Shown: piece by piece, positions 44,855-55,869 of the stretch
Layout of the letters: every line of letters begins with the position of its first letter
Numbering within the stretch: position 1 is the first letter of the stretch
Source: Reticulascus tulasneorum
Lineage: Eukaryota; Ascomycota; Sordariomycetes; Glomerellales; Reticulascaceae
NCBI GenBank assembly: GCA_001557505.1
Contig: LSAX01000008.1
Location: 1,426,001-1,490,000 of the forward strand
DNA length: 64,000 nucleotides
Direction: 5' to 3'
Notes under the pieces: generated by a model
Database searches by the model: none
What the model was told of the DNA's origin: nothing
Seen by the model: the letters and a program-made list of their open reading frames with translations, nothing else
Program-made: the position numbers and the translations under genes

Positions 44855-45918
44855 ATGGGCAAAAAGCGTGTTCTCATCAGCTATGGTGTGGATGTCGATG
44901 CTGTGGCTGGCTGGCTCGGCTCGTATGGCGGGGAGGATTCTCCAAACGACATTAGTAGAGGTAAATCACTAACATTTTCCATCACCGAAATGTCTTGACG
45001 ATACTAGATCTGTTTGCGCACCTAGCTGACATATAAGCCGCTCGCTAGGCTACTTTGCGGGCACGGTGGGTACTCAACGAGTCCTGAAGATGTTCGCGAA
45101 GTACAACATGAAAACGACGTGGTTCATACCTGGACACAGTCTCGAAACCTTCCCCGAAGATATGGCGGCAGTGCGGGATGCGGGCCATGAGATTGGCCTG
45201 CACGGTTATTCGCACGAGAACCCCAGTGACATGACACTCGACCAACAGAGAGCAGTCCTTGACAAGACTTATCGAATGCTCACTGAATTCGCAGGAAAAC
45301 CACCTCGGGGCAGCGTGGCGCCATGGTGGGAGACGAGCAAAGAAGGGGCCCAGCTGCTGCTCGATTACGGTATCGAATACGACCATAGCATGAGCCACCA
45401 TGACTGCCAGGCATACTACCTCCGAACTGGCGACTCATGGACAAAGATTGATTATGGCAAGAAGGCAAGCGATTGGATGCATCCCCTGGTTCGGGGACAA
45501 GATACTAAGCTTGTAGAAATTCCCGCCAACTGGTATTTGGATGACTTACCACCAATGATGTTCATCAAAGGCGCGCCGAATAGTCACGGCTACGTGAATT
45601 CCAGAGATGTCGAGGACCTCTGGCGGGATCATTTCGACTACTTCTACAGGGAGCATGATGAATTCATCTTCCCGATTACTATTCATCCAGATGTGTCTGG
45701 AAGGCCACACGTAATACTGATGCATGAAAGGCAAGTTCTTTACTTGAATACGAGGTACTGTTGCTAACACATCTCCAAGACTCATTGAGTACTTTAAGAA
45801 ACATGAAGGAGTCGAGTTCGTCACAATGGGACAGGTGTGCGATGAGTTCAAGGCCAAGAATTCTCCTCCACCAGGAGCAGCGATGCCTGCGAAGGCTGGA
45901 GTGATGTTAGACAAGTAG
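44855..45918 (+). CDS. CE4 polysaccharide-deacetylase-fold hydrolase (HpPgdA/cyclic-imidase-like)
   Basis: Three exons, 44855-44960, 45049-45730 and 45780-45918, give 308 residues. The NodB fold shows Asp 13/Asp 15 in [11 protein letters not shown], the metal-binding HGYSH (His 87, His 91) in [25 protein letters not shown] and the late [10 protein letters not shown]. There is no signal peptide, so it acts in the cytosol and is unlikely to trim cell-wall chitin. The [16 protein letters not shown] start matches the subgroup that holds Helicobacter PgdA and, as I recall, a Pseudomonas cyclic imide hydrolase. With the amidase nearby, a role in opening cyclic imides or similar rings is a reasonable inference. 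The last intron is GC-AG (AAG then GCAAGT at 45731) with an AAG acceptor (45779). Confidence 0.88.
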
Positions 45919-46572
45919 ACTCCATATCCAAAAATGTAATATAACACCGCATTACCATGAAATCTTTTTGGTTTATCCTACGAACATGCAGTGATCAACT
46001 TGGTGAAAAGCCTATCTCTCAGCCCAATGGAATGGTCAAGCGTTATCTTTAGCTATTTGGAGTCACTGGCTTGAATTGCCGACTGATCCTCGTCAACCTC
46101 AAATTTTGCTTCCCACCTCTGTCTGGGTGGCGGAATCATGATTTCAGGAGTATTCGTTGTGGATCCATGGGGTCAACTTACCCCAACATCTGCAGACATC
46201 CATGTTGCTGCTCCAATTCATCTTTAGCATACTCCAAACGTTATCATCTTGGAGCTCTTGGGAACTCCACCCCGGTCTCCATAACCAGAGCCGCTCCACA
46301 GCAAGTTTTGACGGTGGCTCAAAGGCGACGAACGACAATCTTGGAAACAATCAATGCGCGGTTATTGATGATAGTTATCTGAGCTATCTTTGGTTTTAAT
46401 GGCTGCAAGATAAGGAAAGATCACTTTGTTTAGGATCTTGCAAAGACGAAAGATTATATAACAGGGACAAGTTTAGCCGATGCAGAAATTGATGAGCAGA
46501 ACCAAGTAGTTCCTTTTCTTTGACATCATCTTAGCTACATCATACCATTGCCAAAGCACCAAGTCGGCCAGG
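45919..46572. promoter_or_regulatory. Amino-acid permease promoter with a GATA cluster
   Basis: 654 bp with seven HGATAR-type motifs on either strand: 46012, 46043, 46241, 46369, 46375, 46384 and 46408 (start positions). Four of them fall within 45 bp (46369-46413), 160-204 bp before the start codon. About two would be expected by chance. This fits control by a GATA factor such as AreA/NIT2, the nitrogen regulator (inference). Confidence 0.6.
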
Positions 46573-48094
46573 ATGTCCAACAGCACTTCAGAAAAGGCCG
46601 CCGATGCCATTACACCTATCCATGGTCGTAGCAGTGGCAGCATCGATGCCGTCAAGTTGGAAAATGCAGAGGATGCATTCGAGGTGTTCAAGAAGCAAGA
46701 AGGAGTAGTTGACTTTCGGACAGTCGGCTGGGTCCATGCTTCTGTCATATTTCTGAAGGGTACGTTTCTCGCTCCATGCTTCGAGCTATCTCATCTAATA
46801 AACATAGTCATCTTCGCAACGGGAGTCCTTACAATACCCTCCGCTATGTTCGTCCTCGGCGCTCTCCCAGGAGCAATCAACGTCCTTGGATGGCAATTTC
46901 TCAACACCTACTGCGCAATCATCCAAGGCAACTTCCGGAACGCACATGCGGGATGCCACTCTATCGCCGATATGGCCCACGTTGTCGGCGGCGCATGGTT
47001 GCGGGAAGTTGTGGGAGTTTTCTTTCTGGTGACGTATGCAATTGTTGGAGCATCTGGAATCTTCGGCTCTTCGGTTGCCCTGAACGCGCTTTCGAATCAC
47101 GCTATCTGCACAAATTACTTCATGTTGGTTGCAACAATTGCCGTATTCTTGTTGGCCAGTGTACGGAAGTTTGAGAAGATTGCGTGGTTGACTTGGGCGG
47201 GCTTTTTGTCAGTTTATATTGCAGTTTTCATCGTCGTGTAAGTCATGTCAACTTTCTCGCCTCCGTTAAGTTGTCTACACAACTAACCAACTATCTAGCG
47301 TTGGTGTCACAACTCGAGATCGGCCGGCAGCCGCCCCCCAGACAGGCGATTTCGAACTGGGCTACCACGCCATTGGCCACCCATCTTTCGTCGCTGGCAT
47401 TACCTCCGTGGCAACCATATTCTGCTCCGGCGCCGGCACATCTGCCTTCCTACCTGTGATATCGGAAATGAGACGACCCAGAGACTATAACAAGGCCGTG
47501 TATCTTTGCATGGGCATTGTCACCGCCTCCTACCTCACTTTCAGCCTGGTCGTTTACCGATGGTGTGGTCAATGGGTAGCCTCTCCATCTCTGGGAAGTG
47601 CTGGAGATCTCATCAAGAAGGTATCATATGGAATTGGACTGCTCGGTCTATTGGTCAGCGCCTGCCTATACATTCATGTTGCGGCCAAGTATCTGTTTGT
47701 CCGCATCCTGCGTGATTCGGTTCATCTGCAGAAAAACTCGATCACCCACTGGTCTATTTGGCTTGCCTGCACCTTTGGCATGTCCATCGTTTCATTTCTT
47801 CTGGCCTCTGGTATTCCGATCTTCAATTATCTTCTCGCGCTAGCTGGAAGCTTGACATTTGCGCCACTCGCTCTTGGTCTTCCTGGGTATTTGTGGATCT
47901 ATGACCATCAGCATTACCGCAAGGGCACCTGGTGGATGGCAACCGTTTACTGGCTAAATTGGCTGATGATATTGTTGGCGGTTTTCTTGATGATTGGAGG
48001 CACATATGGTGTCATTCAAAATGTTATCAACGCCTATGCTGATGGCCAGATTAGCTCGGCGTTTTCGTGCGCGGACAATAGCAACTCTTCATAG
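46573..48094 (+). CDS. Amino-acid permease, AAAP family (Aa_trans)
   Basis: Three exons, 46573-46759, 46808-47237 and 47299-48094, give 470 residues. The cytoplasmic N-terminus is acidic (AVKLENAEDAFEVFKKQEG), then FRTVGWVHASVIFLKVIFATGV opens the first helix pair, typical of fungal Mtr-type neutral amino-acid permeases. About 11 helices follow. Conserved pieces include the IPSAMFVLGALPG region, ADMAHVVGGAW, ICSGAGTSAFLPVISEMRRP and YRKGTWW near the end. It takes up amino acids or related amines by proton symport at the plasma membrane; the exact substrate is unknown. It follows the CE4 gene on the same strand and its promoter is rich in GATA sites. Confidence 0.92.
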
Positions 48095-48279
48095 ATTGTC
48101 TTTTGCTAGATAGTACCCAAAATATGGCCTGATACACCTCAGTTATTGATGATTCAAAGATTTTCGCCTGACGATCTATCCGGTTTCTTTCCATTCATAT
48201 GCGAGCAACGTTCAATATTTACCTGTCCTTATTCTAGTCTTTGGATGAGCAGCAGGCTTCGAATGCTCTATTACGATAG

Positions 48280-49239
48280 CTATGAAATATGCACCTCTAC
48301 AACCTGACCTCCGGACTGCTGTCCATCCAGACCTATGCCTCCCGTCGAGACATAAACGCGTTTCCCGTCCTTGCTCAGTGCCACCGATGTAGGTGCCTTG
48401 AACAATTGGCTCTCGCCACCGCCTACCACAAGCTTTTGTGTTCCATCAGCGGTAACCTTGTTCAAGGAGTTTGGGTGCAGCGATAGGTAGGCACTACCCT
48501 CGGTATCCAGGGCAAAATCGTCATACGCATGCGAGAGAGACGGGTTCTCGATCCCAGCAATATCTTCAATCTCGCCAGCCTTCCTCCCATGCTTTGTGAC
48601 CTTCAACCTTCCAAAGAAGCCGAGAGCCGAGTTGGTGAAGTAAAGATATTCCCCTCTAACTTCAATGCCATTCACGCCAAGGGGAACAATATTGGGATCG
48701 TCACTAGGGCCCAGTAACTTATCCGTAATGACGACCTCAACGCAGCCCGTCCGTGTGTCGATGCGAAATATCTGCCCAGCTTTCGAATCCGCGGCTAAGA
48801 TGACGCGTCGATTCCAGGGCAGGCTGACTATGCCATTGAGCCCTCGAGAGCTGGGTATACTCGCTACTTTCGCGACCGCTCGTGTGTTCATATCAACCAC
48901 AAAGACAGCCAATGTGCCTTCCAGGAATCCAAAACCCCCGGGTTGGAGGTCGCCACCAGTGACGGCAAAGATATCGTCCGCAATTTCGGTGATACCAACA
49001 AGCGCACCGACGCTGGGCATACGAGCCACGAGTTCTGGCTCTGGGCGATGTAGGGTCGGGTCGAGGTTATATAGAGACCCATTGCTGAAAGTGGTCAGCA
49101 GCAGCTGGCCGTCCGGTCGGACGGCAATGTTTTCGATGAAAGTAGTGTCTGGGAACTGGTAAACTTGACGCGTGTGGGGATTAGCTGCTACAGCACAAAA
49201 TGGAAGGAGGAAGAGTGGCAATAAGACCTGGATATGCAT
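48280..49239 (-). CDS. Secreted SMP-30/gluconolactonase-like six-bladed beta-propeller protein
   Basis: A single exon of 319 residues. A signal peptide (MHIQVLLPLFLLPFCAVAA) is followed by repeated propeller strands: FIENIAVRPDGQLLLTTFSNGSLY, GITEIADDIFAVTGG, GIVSLPWNRRVILAADSKAGQIF, LGVNGIEVRGEYLYFTNS, DDFALDTEGSAYLSLHPN and TSVALSKDGKRVYVSTGG. This pattern fits lactonase/strictosidine-synthase-like propellers. The Asn in GVNGIEV and the Asp in AYDDFALD are likely metal-site residues. Many fungal metabolic gene clusters encode such proteins as lactonases or hydrolases. It is divergent from the esterase gene across 519 bp and converges on the permease gene. Confidence 0.8.
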   Translation of the reverse strand: MHIQVLLPLFLLPFCAVAANPHTRQVYQFPDTTFIENIAVRPDGQLLLTTFSNGSLYNLDPTLHRPEPELVARMPSVGALVGITEIADDIFAVTGGDLQPGGFGFLEGTLAVFVVDMNTRAVAKVASIPSSRGLNGIVSLPWNRRVILAADSKAGQIFRIDTRTGCVEVVITDKLLGPSDDPNIVPLGVNGIEVRGEYLYFTNSALGFFGRLKVTKHGRKAGEIEDIAGIENPSLSHAYDDFALDTEGSAYLSLHPNSLNKVTADGTQKLVVGGGESQLFKAPTSVALSKDGKRVYVSTGGIGLDGQQSGGQVVEVHIS

Positions 49240-49758
49240 TTTGAGTATATAGTGGATGAAGAAACAGCCCGCTGAGAACTAGCTGAACCAACGGCTGGGA
49301 GCTGCTGTGAATATATATTTGTACAAAAAGAAAACAAGCAAATCTACATTCGCCATTCCTCTTCATTGCCTAATTACTACGTAGTATACCCACTTAACAC
49401 CAGGATTTAGTTAGGAAGGATTCAAGATCGCCTGGTTAGCCTTTATTTTACTGGCTACATTTGCATATTATCCATCTGTGCTTACATTGAGCAGGGTGGC
49501 TTGGGGGCCTGGATCGAAAACCCTGCTTAAATGTCACGACCCCCGCCGCTGGACCGTTCAATTCCCTAATTCCGCATCCTTCGAGCTCTCGTCTCTGCGC
49601 TGGACCTGTTATCTTCTGAATTAGGCTACACTGAGGGCCTCCCTGTTTCGGAATTAAGACGAGTGCATCAGGGGTCAGTAAAATAAACTCGCGGATACGC
49701 GTATTGCTCGCTGCATGGATACTTAATCGCAGACTCTCTCCTCTGTCTCCGACTGGCA
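49240..49758. promoter_or_regulatory. Divergent promoter, propeller protein and esterase
   Basis: 519 bp of non-coding sequence between two start codons; the arrangement suggests co-expression. No clear motif was found. Confidence 0.4.
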
Positions 49759-50844
49759 ATGCAAACCACAGAAGCAACCATGAACCTGGCGTCGCCCCCT
49801 AGCCAGCAGGCCCAAGATGCTGAGTCCTCGGGTGACTATGTGAACCCTCTGGAGAATAGTTACCGATGGCGGCTCTATGCCCAGACCTTTGCTCTGCGTT
49901 CCGTCTCGAGCATAGCAAACACAATCGCGAACCGCTGGCTATCTGCGACACCGCCCACGACTAATGTGATATGGCTCGACTCCACGTTAGGAGCATGGAA
50001 GGGCCAAGAGACAATCAGGGTGGATATCTGGAGACCCGAACGCGACTCGGGAGCCAGTACAACGAAACAAACTGCAGTCATCAACTTCCATGCTGGCGGA
50101 TTCATTATGGGTAACGGCACAGATGATGCCCGATGGGCAGCAGCACTTATCAGGGATCTCAATGCTGTGGTTTTCTCCGTCAGCTACAGGCTCGCCCCAG
50201 GTTATCCGTTCCCAACACCTGTTGAAGACTGCATGGATGCAATCGGCCAAATTTGCAATCGAGCAGACGAATTCGGTATTGATACTGATCGAGTAGTTCT
50301 CTCTGGGTTCTCTGCCGGTGGGACACTCTCCCTCGCTGGTTGGGTGGCTCTCCAAGCGCCGAGCAAGTGGAACTATGAGCTCTCCAGCCCTGCACCCAAG
50401 ATCGCAGGGTTCGTCCTGTTCTACCCTCCTCTCAACTCAATTCTGTCTCGCCATGATAAAGTCAAGACTCTCTCAAGACCAGACTTAGCACCGCCAAAAT
50501 CTATCTCAGATCTAATCCGGGCGTCTTATGAATATCCCCCGATTCCCAGGGCCCAAAGAGGCGACCCACGGCTTTCGCCTGGTCTCATGCCCGATGAGCT
50601 CCTCGATATTTTGCCACCAGTGCATCTGTGCCTGTGTGAGAATGATATGCTTCTTTCTGAGGGACTGGATTTTGAGCTACGGTTGAAGAACCGAGGAAAG
50701 AAAGTTGGCCTCCGAGTCGTGGCTGGAGAGCAACACGCATGGGATAAGCAGCCGGCTCGGGAACCTAAGGCAAATATTGCCGTAGAATATGGAGAGGCCA
50801 TGAATGCGATTAAGGAATGGACCAGCAGCGCAAGTTCTCACTAG
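49759..50844 (+). CDS. Alpha/beta-hydrolase, hormone-sensitive-lipase (GDXG) family esterase
   Basis: A single exon of 361 residues; MQTTEATMNL is used, with a second Met at residue 8. The HSL-type oxyanion motif is HAGGF (instead of HGGG), preceded by VINF; VSYRLAPGYPFPTPVEDC follows. The nucleophile elbow is GFSAGG. The acid is in LCENDMLLSEG and the catalytic His in EQHAWD. There is no signal peptide, so it is probably cytosolic. Such enzymes hydrolyse short esters or lactones of small molecules. With the secreted propeller protein on the other side of a shared promoter, the pair may act on the same ester or lactone. Confidence 0.9.
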   Translation: MQTTEATMNLASPPSQQAQDAESSGDYVNPLENSYRWRLYAQTFALRSVSSIANTIANRWLSATPPTTNVIWLDSTLGAWKGQETIRVDIWRPERDSGASTTKQTAVINFHAGGFIMGNGTDDARWAAALIRDLNAVVFSVSYRLAPGYPFPTPVEDCMDAIGQICNRADEFGIDTDRVVLSGFSAGGTLSLAGWVALQAPSKWNYELSSPAPKIAGFVLFYPPLNSILSRHDKVKTLSRPDLAPPKSISDLIRASYEYPPIPRAQRGDPRLSPGLMPDELLDILPPVHLCLCENDMLLSEGLDFELRLKNRGKKVGLRVVAGEQHAWDKQPAREPKANIAVEYGEAMNAIKEWTSSASSH

Positions 50845-51049
50845 GAGAACAAGAGCCTGGTCGCTTGAGAATAGTGATCGTCCACGTCCAGAGGATGAGC
50901 CGTTAATTGCAATGACACAGAGGTAATCTTTGCTGAACACAGCAACTCCGCAACTAATAACACATTGTGAAATAAAGTACAAGATATATCTCTTGCTAAT
51001 ATAGAGTTTTATATCGTTCTCGACCTCCTCATCTCCGTTGTCCACAGAA

Positions 51050-52977
51050 TCACCCATCTTCTTCGCCACCCTCGTCATTCTCATCAAATACAGACAGGGC
51101 AGAGTCAAGCATGTCCCCAAAATTGGGAACACCCAGCCCTGACGCAGGATCCCAGCCTACAGTTCCATTCCATGAAGCATAGGGTACAACTACAGCCCCT
51201 TCAATGGGATGGTCCGTCCCTGGCGGGAAATGCATCCAACCGTCGCAACCTACAGATCCACCTTCCGTGATATCTGTGACCCCCTGTCCTTCTTCGAGCG
51301 AGTATAGCCACGGGTTGATGAAGCCCATCGTTGGCAAGCCTGCCCGTAGTCTGGCATCGTTGAGGAGGCCGATTATCCCGGCAACCACGGGGGCCGAGGC
51401 CGATGCGCCTCCGCCTATAGAGGAATCGTTGTCGAGGAAGATGTCATAGCTAAATAGGTTAAGTTTTACGTTAGCTTTCCAGTAGTGCAGCGTAAGAAGA
51501 GCTGCAGGACCACTCACAATGGGTTAACGGAATGCGCAGAGATGTCAGGGAACCCTCTACCACCCATATTCACCATTGGCTCGTAATAGTCCCTCGTCGA
51601 AGGGGCAACATGCTCCCCCAAGTATGTCTCAACAGCATCACGCTGATACCATGGCTGCTGGAAGTAGTTACTAAACCCACCGGAGCTTAGCGACCACGCC
51701 ACTGGCGTATCCAGGCTTGACCCTCCATCTGTCTTGGCTTGCGTTCCGCCCACCGCCGTGACGAACGGGCATGATGCTGGAAACACAGCGTTGAATATTG
51801 GGCGGTTTTCTCCGTCATTCGACACGCACCCACCACCGACACCTGCGTCGCCGGTAGCTTCGAGCACGGTGATGCCCCGCAGGCCCATCATACCGATGAG
51901 GTTGCACACGGCGTGGGCATATTCCTTTGGAACTGTCTGCTCGTTCTCGCCATACGAGTTGGAGATTACCTGTGGGATGGCGGCGTTTGGCTTGCTCATG
52001 AGGTATTGATAGTATTCTAGGAAGGGCTCATTCGTGTTGTCCACTACCTGTGCATCTGGGATGAAAGGTGGCGAGCCACCAGTGATGAATTGCATGACTG
52101 GCAGCGGGGCAGAGATGGCATTAAGTATTTGACTATCCATGGCCGATTCACCGTTCCAGAAGTCGGGACGTATAGACTGGATATCTTCGCCGTTGTTTAT
52201 GAGCTCGGTGTGGAAGCGTTTGGGTCCTGAAATATTGTATTTGGCTTGGTATCTGTCCCAATCTTGGTGGTGAGCTGACTGATTAAGGAAACTGCCGAAC
52301 CCGACTCGGCTACCCTTGCAAGACTTCGGGGTGTAATCGATGTTGTACATTTTACGGAGGCATGCGGGGGTAGTGACCGAGGTGCAATCGATTGTGTCAT
52401 TGCTTCCGATTTGACGGCGCACACTGTGGCTCCTGGCTTGGACTTGACTCAAGGGGATGGTTTCCCTCTTCTTCGAGGCTCCGATATAGGTCGTCGGATG
52501 GACAAGGTCGACGTGAGCGCGGATCTCGTGAGGGATGGAGTACTCTCGTGTGCGAATCTTCATTTCGCCGTCGACATCGTAACGCGAGAAACTGGCGTTG
52601 AGGAGACGATTGGCGGTGCGGACTGATGCTGCGAAGTTGATGAATGGACCATGCTGAGACACTTGGTCCACCCCTTCGCTTTCCAACCATCGTTTGACGG
52701 ACGTTGCAGAGTCTTTTGATGGGTAGAATAGATCTCGCACTTCATGCGCCTCCAAGTACTCTCCGTACGACGAACTACTCGGGTCCGATACAGCGCGCAA
52801 CCTGGACTCCAGCTGGTCGATATTGCGCATCTTCAGGCCGATTTGAAGCGCAATGACTTCATCGTTATTGGCACGGCCGACAAGCCTGGCGTGAGGAGCA
52901 GTCTTGTCGCTCACAACGGCGGATATAGCTGGAATAGCTAGGCCCACAAGGCACGCTAACCGCAATACTGAAGCCAT
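51050..52977 (-). CDS. Sedolisin-family (S53) tripeptidyl-peptidase, secreted
   Basis: Two exons, 52977-51518 and 51449-51050, encode 619 residues. A signal peptide (about 1-20) precedes a propeptide (about 20-195) with [18 protein letters not shown] and [11 protein letters not shown] motifs. The catalytic Glu and Asp are in NGESAMD (Glu 277, Asp 281), the oxyanion Asp in TGDAG (Asp 377), and Ser 503 in GGASASAP, where Ala replaces the usual Thr of GTS. The Ca-site region is VTDITEGG...[12 protein letters not shown] near the end. The gene is complete. The enzyme degrades proteins outside the cell at acid pH. It converges on the esterase gene. Confidence 0.93.
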
Positions 52978-54831
52978 CGATATCTGATGCTGCGTGCGTA
53001 CGTGGGAGGTGGTTGAAAATGAAGACTTGCACCTAGCGCTCTAAAGGGAGACATCACAAGAGTTCAGCACACAAAGACTTTATATCTATACAGAGATATG
53101 AGTTGGGGCCTCTTGAGGTCATAATGAATCTGCATTGTGCTGCTTTACCTGGGAACTTGGTTAGAACCGCCTCGAAATCACGGGTGCCTAGATCAGGATC
53201 AAACATATAAGATGTAATTACAATTGCTGCGGTTCGGAGACCCAGTAACTCTTAGTTCCGACCAGACGGCCGCATTAACGTGCTGACAAGATTACCGTTT
53301 CGGTCATGTACCTGATCTCATCGTGGCACGGACAAATCCAACGTATTGGTAGATCATGCTCAAGTTTCCAGAATAAGCCTAGGGCAGGGGGAAATCCACC
53401 CCTTAGAGACCATTCTAAAATCCTCCGTAAAAGTTTAACCAGCGTCTACCATCATCATGCACGAATTAATTTTTATGCCTGGGATTCTTACGGATCTTGC
53501 ATGCGCCACTCGAGCTAGCTGTACCCATGCAAGTTTCCTGGTAAGACTAAGAAGCCCAAATATGCCTGTTGAAGCGAGCCAACCAGACCTGGAAGATATG
53601 TCTAGCAGTTTCCACGTACTAAGTAGCCCCGGAACCAAAAATTGACCCATCTCTCGCTAGCTACTTGGCCAGTAGCCATATTAAGACATATGACAGGCAT
53701 GGAAAGTAGGCAGGCCTGATGGTATTGACTGTCCATACGTCTGTCCAGTCAAGGAAAGCTCTTTGCGTGTATTTGGCATTGTCCCAGATTTCGTCTCATT
53801 CGCTCCGCCGACTTATACTTTTCTCTTCCTCCGTCAAATACCCAGCATCCATACTGCTCGGTCGTGCGTCTACCCATGCGAAAACGACACGACAAGTTTT
53901 TCTGGCCCCACTTGATGAGCGGAGAATTTGCTGCGGAGGTATGACCGCATGTAGTATTACCGCTGTGAAAGGGGTGCAAAATGGGACTCATGCGAGCAGA
54001 TTGTGACTTTTGAGGAGCGCGTTGCTGTTACAGTTGAATAGCGAGGCTAGGAGGGAAGCAAGTATAAGTCTCCTCCCTCAATACGGTATCCAACTAGAAC
54101 TATTAAGCAAGTCGTCCTGCTCTATTCTTGAGATAGTCTCAAACTTAGACAGGAGGTTCAGCATACAGCGAATCCACGAGCAGAACTGTTGACAAGGTGT
54201 CTACAAAAGTTGATATGATCCACATCTATAAGAGTATTGTTTGAAGACGAATATTAGATTATCGCGTTCGTTAAGAGTGGCACGTATTGCGTTAGACAAA
54301 CCCTTGGATCAGCCAGGATACAACTTCCACAGAAAGTCTACGATCAAGTTATCCAAGCCTGACCATTTCTCCTACCACGCTTGCCTATCGCAAGCGTTGA
54401 GGACAGATGATAGTTAGAGAGCCTTCGTATCAAAGCGAGCTAAAGCTTAAGTCCATGTGCCATCTTCAAGTGGTGCGACTTACAATGCCGACATAATTAC
54501 TTGTTACGTGTAACAAATTGCCTAGTTGGGTGACACATGCTGGCACATAAAGATCCAACAGGTACCAGATCCAGAGTACGTAAGTTGTACACCGGATTAT
54601 TAATCCATTGATGGGTATGACAAGAGGTGGATTATAAATGCTCCAGGATTATTAATGCGTCAAGTGTTTACTGGTCCTAATCGAGCTGACCAATCTTCTC
54701 GATTCGGCCTTCGCTAGACCTGTGAGCAACATCACTTAAGAAGCACATCTACCTCTTTTTTTTAGCATGATCTAGGAAAGTTTCATGTAGTTGCAAGCCT
54801 TAATTCCTGAAGAAGAAATCAAAAGTGAGCT
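52978..54831. other. 1.85 kb gene-free region
   Basis: Only short open frames without recognisable content. It includes the sedolisin promoter on the left and the cipB-like promoter on the right (an AT-rich part with repeated TTATTAAT-like words near 54595-54656). No repeat-element ends were seen. Confidence 0.45.
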
Positions 54832-55869
54832 ATGGCATTAACTCAGAAGGCGCTGGTAGTGCCAGAGATTGGCAAGCCTTTGGTGTTGGTTGACAATTGG
54901 CCTATTCCTGAGCCTGGGCAAAATCAAGTGCAAATCAAGGTCTCCGTTGCTGGCATCAATCCTCACGATCAGAAAGCCCGAGACTATGGCCTTTTCATCG
55001 CAAAGCACATTCCCGCCATTCTCACCAACGATGTTGTAGGGACAGTTACTAAAGTCGGAGAGGGTGTGAAAGACTACGTCGTCGGGGATCGGATCGTCAG
55101 CCAAGGCCATTTTACTCCAGACTGGTCGCAGACTGGTCTTCAAGAATACGCGCTCGCAAACATCGGGGGCTCAATTAAAATTCCAGACTCCATCTCGGAC
55201 GGCGAGGCTGCTACTCTTCCGAGCAACATCCTAGCACCTGCCGTAGCGATTTTCGACAGTCTGCCAATTCCTGCCCCATGGGCCTCAAGCGCCAAGGACT
55301 TTGATTATGGCAAGACAACACTGCTGATTGTTGGAGGTGGGAGCAACTGCGGAAAGTTTGGTGTTCAGTTAGCCAATTATGCGGGAATCGGTACGATCGT
55401 CGTCGTGGGAGGGAATGAAACCGAGTTGAAATCGTTCGGCGCCACCCACGTTCTCGACCGCCACGGTGGTGATGAAGCCGTGCTCAATCGAATCAGATCT
55501 ATAGTAGGAGACGACCTAGTCTACGCCTATGACGCAATCAATCCCGGAACAGGACAGATCCTTACGCTCAACGCCCTCTCCAGTCATAAAAAGGGTACAA
55601 TGGCACGCCTGCGCAGAGATACTGTAGATGAGTCTAAAGTCGTAGGCAAGAACGCTGGCTTTGAGGTGCGCGATACATTTGGCAGCTCATACGCCAAGCC
55701 TGAGCTGGCGAAGGCCCTTTGGGACAGGATCCCTGGAATGCTTGAAGCCGGTCAGATAAAGCCACTCAAGTTTGTGACGAAACAGGGACTGGAAGCTATT
55801 CATGTCAATGAAGTTTTAGACGCATATCGTGACGGTAAACCGGTCACAAAAACGCACATACAATTTTAG
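54832..55869 (+). CDS. cipB: cipB-like zinc-type alcohol dehydrogenase/quinone-reductase (MDR) protein
   Basis: A single exon of 345 residues. It resembles the concanamycin-induced CipB family: MALTQKALVVPEIGKP start, VAGINPHDQKARDYG, NDVVGTVTKVGEGV, GLQEYALANIG, SILAP-like region and the Rossmann motif IVGGGSNCGKFGVQLA, then GATHVLDRHGGDEAV. The zinc ligands of true alcohol dehydrogenases are absent, so it is a zinc-free NADPH-dependent reductase of enones or quinones. No signal peptide is present. In aspergilli, cipB-type genes respond to stress and inhibitors; the physiological substrate is not known to me. Its 3' end converges on the DUF3494 gene. Confidence 0.88.
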   Translation: MALTQKALVVPEIGKPLVLVDNWPIPEPGQNQVQIKVSVAGINPHDQKARDYGLFIAKHIPAILTNDVVGTVTKVGEGVKDYVVGDRIVSQGHFTPDWSQTGLQEYALANIGGSIKIPDSISDGEAATLPSNILAPAVAIFDSLPIPAPWASSAKDFDYGKTTLLIVGGGSNCGKFGVQLANYAGIGTIVVVGGNETELKSFGATHVLDRHGGDEAVLNRIRSIVGDDLVYAYDAINPGTGQILTLNALSSHKKGTMARLRRDTVDESKVVGKNAGFEVRDTFGSSYAKPELAKALWDRIPGMLEAGQIKPLKFVTKQGLEAIHVNEVLDAYRDGKPVTKTHIQF

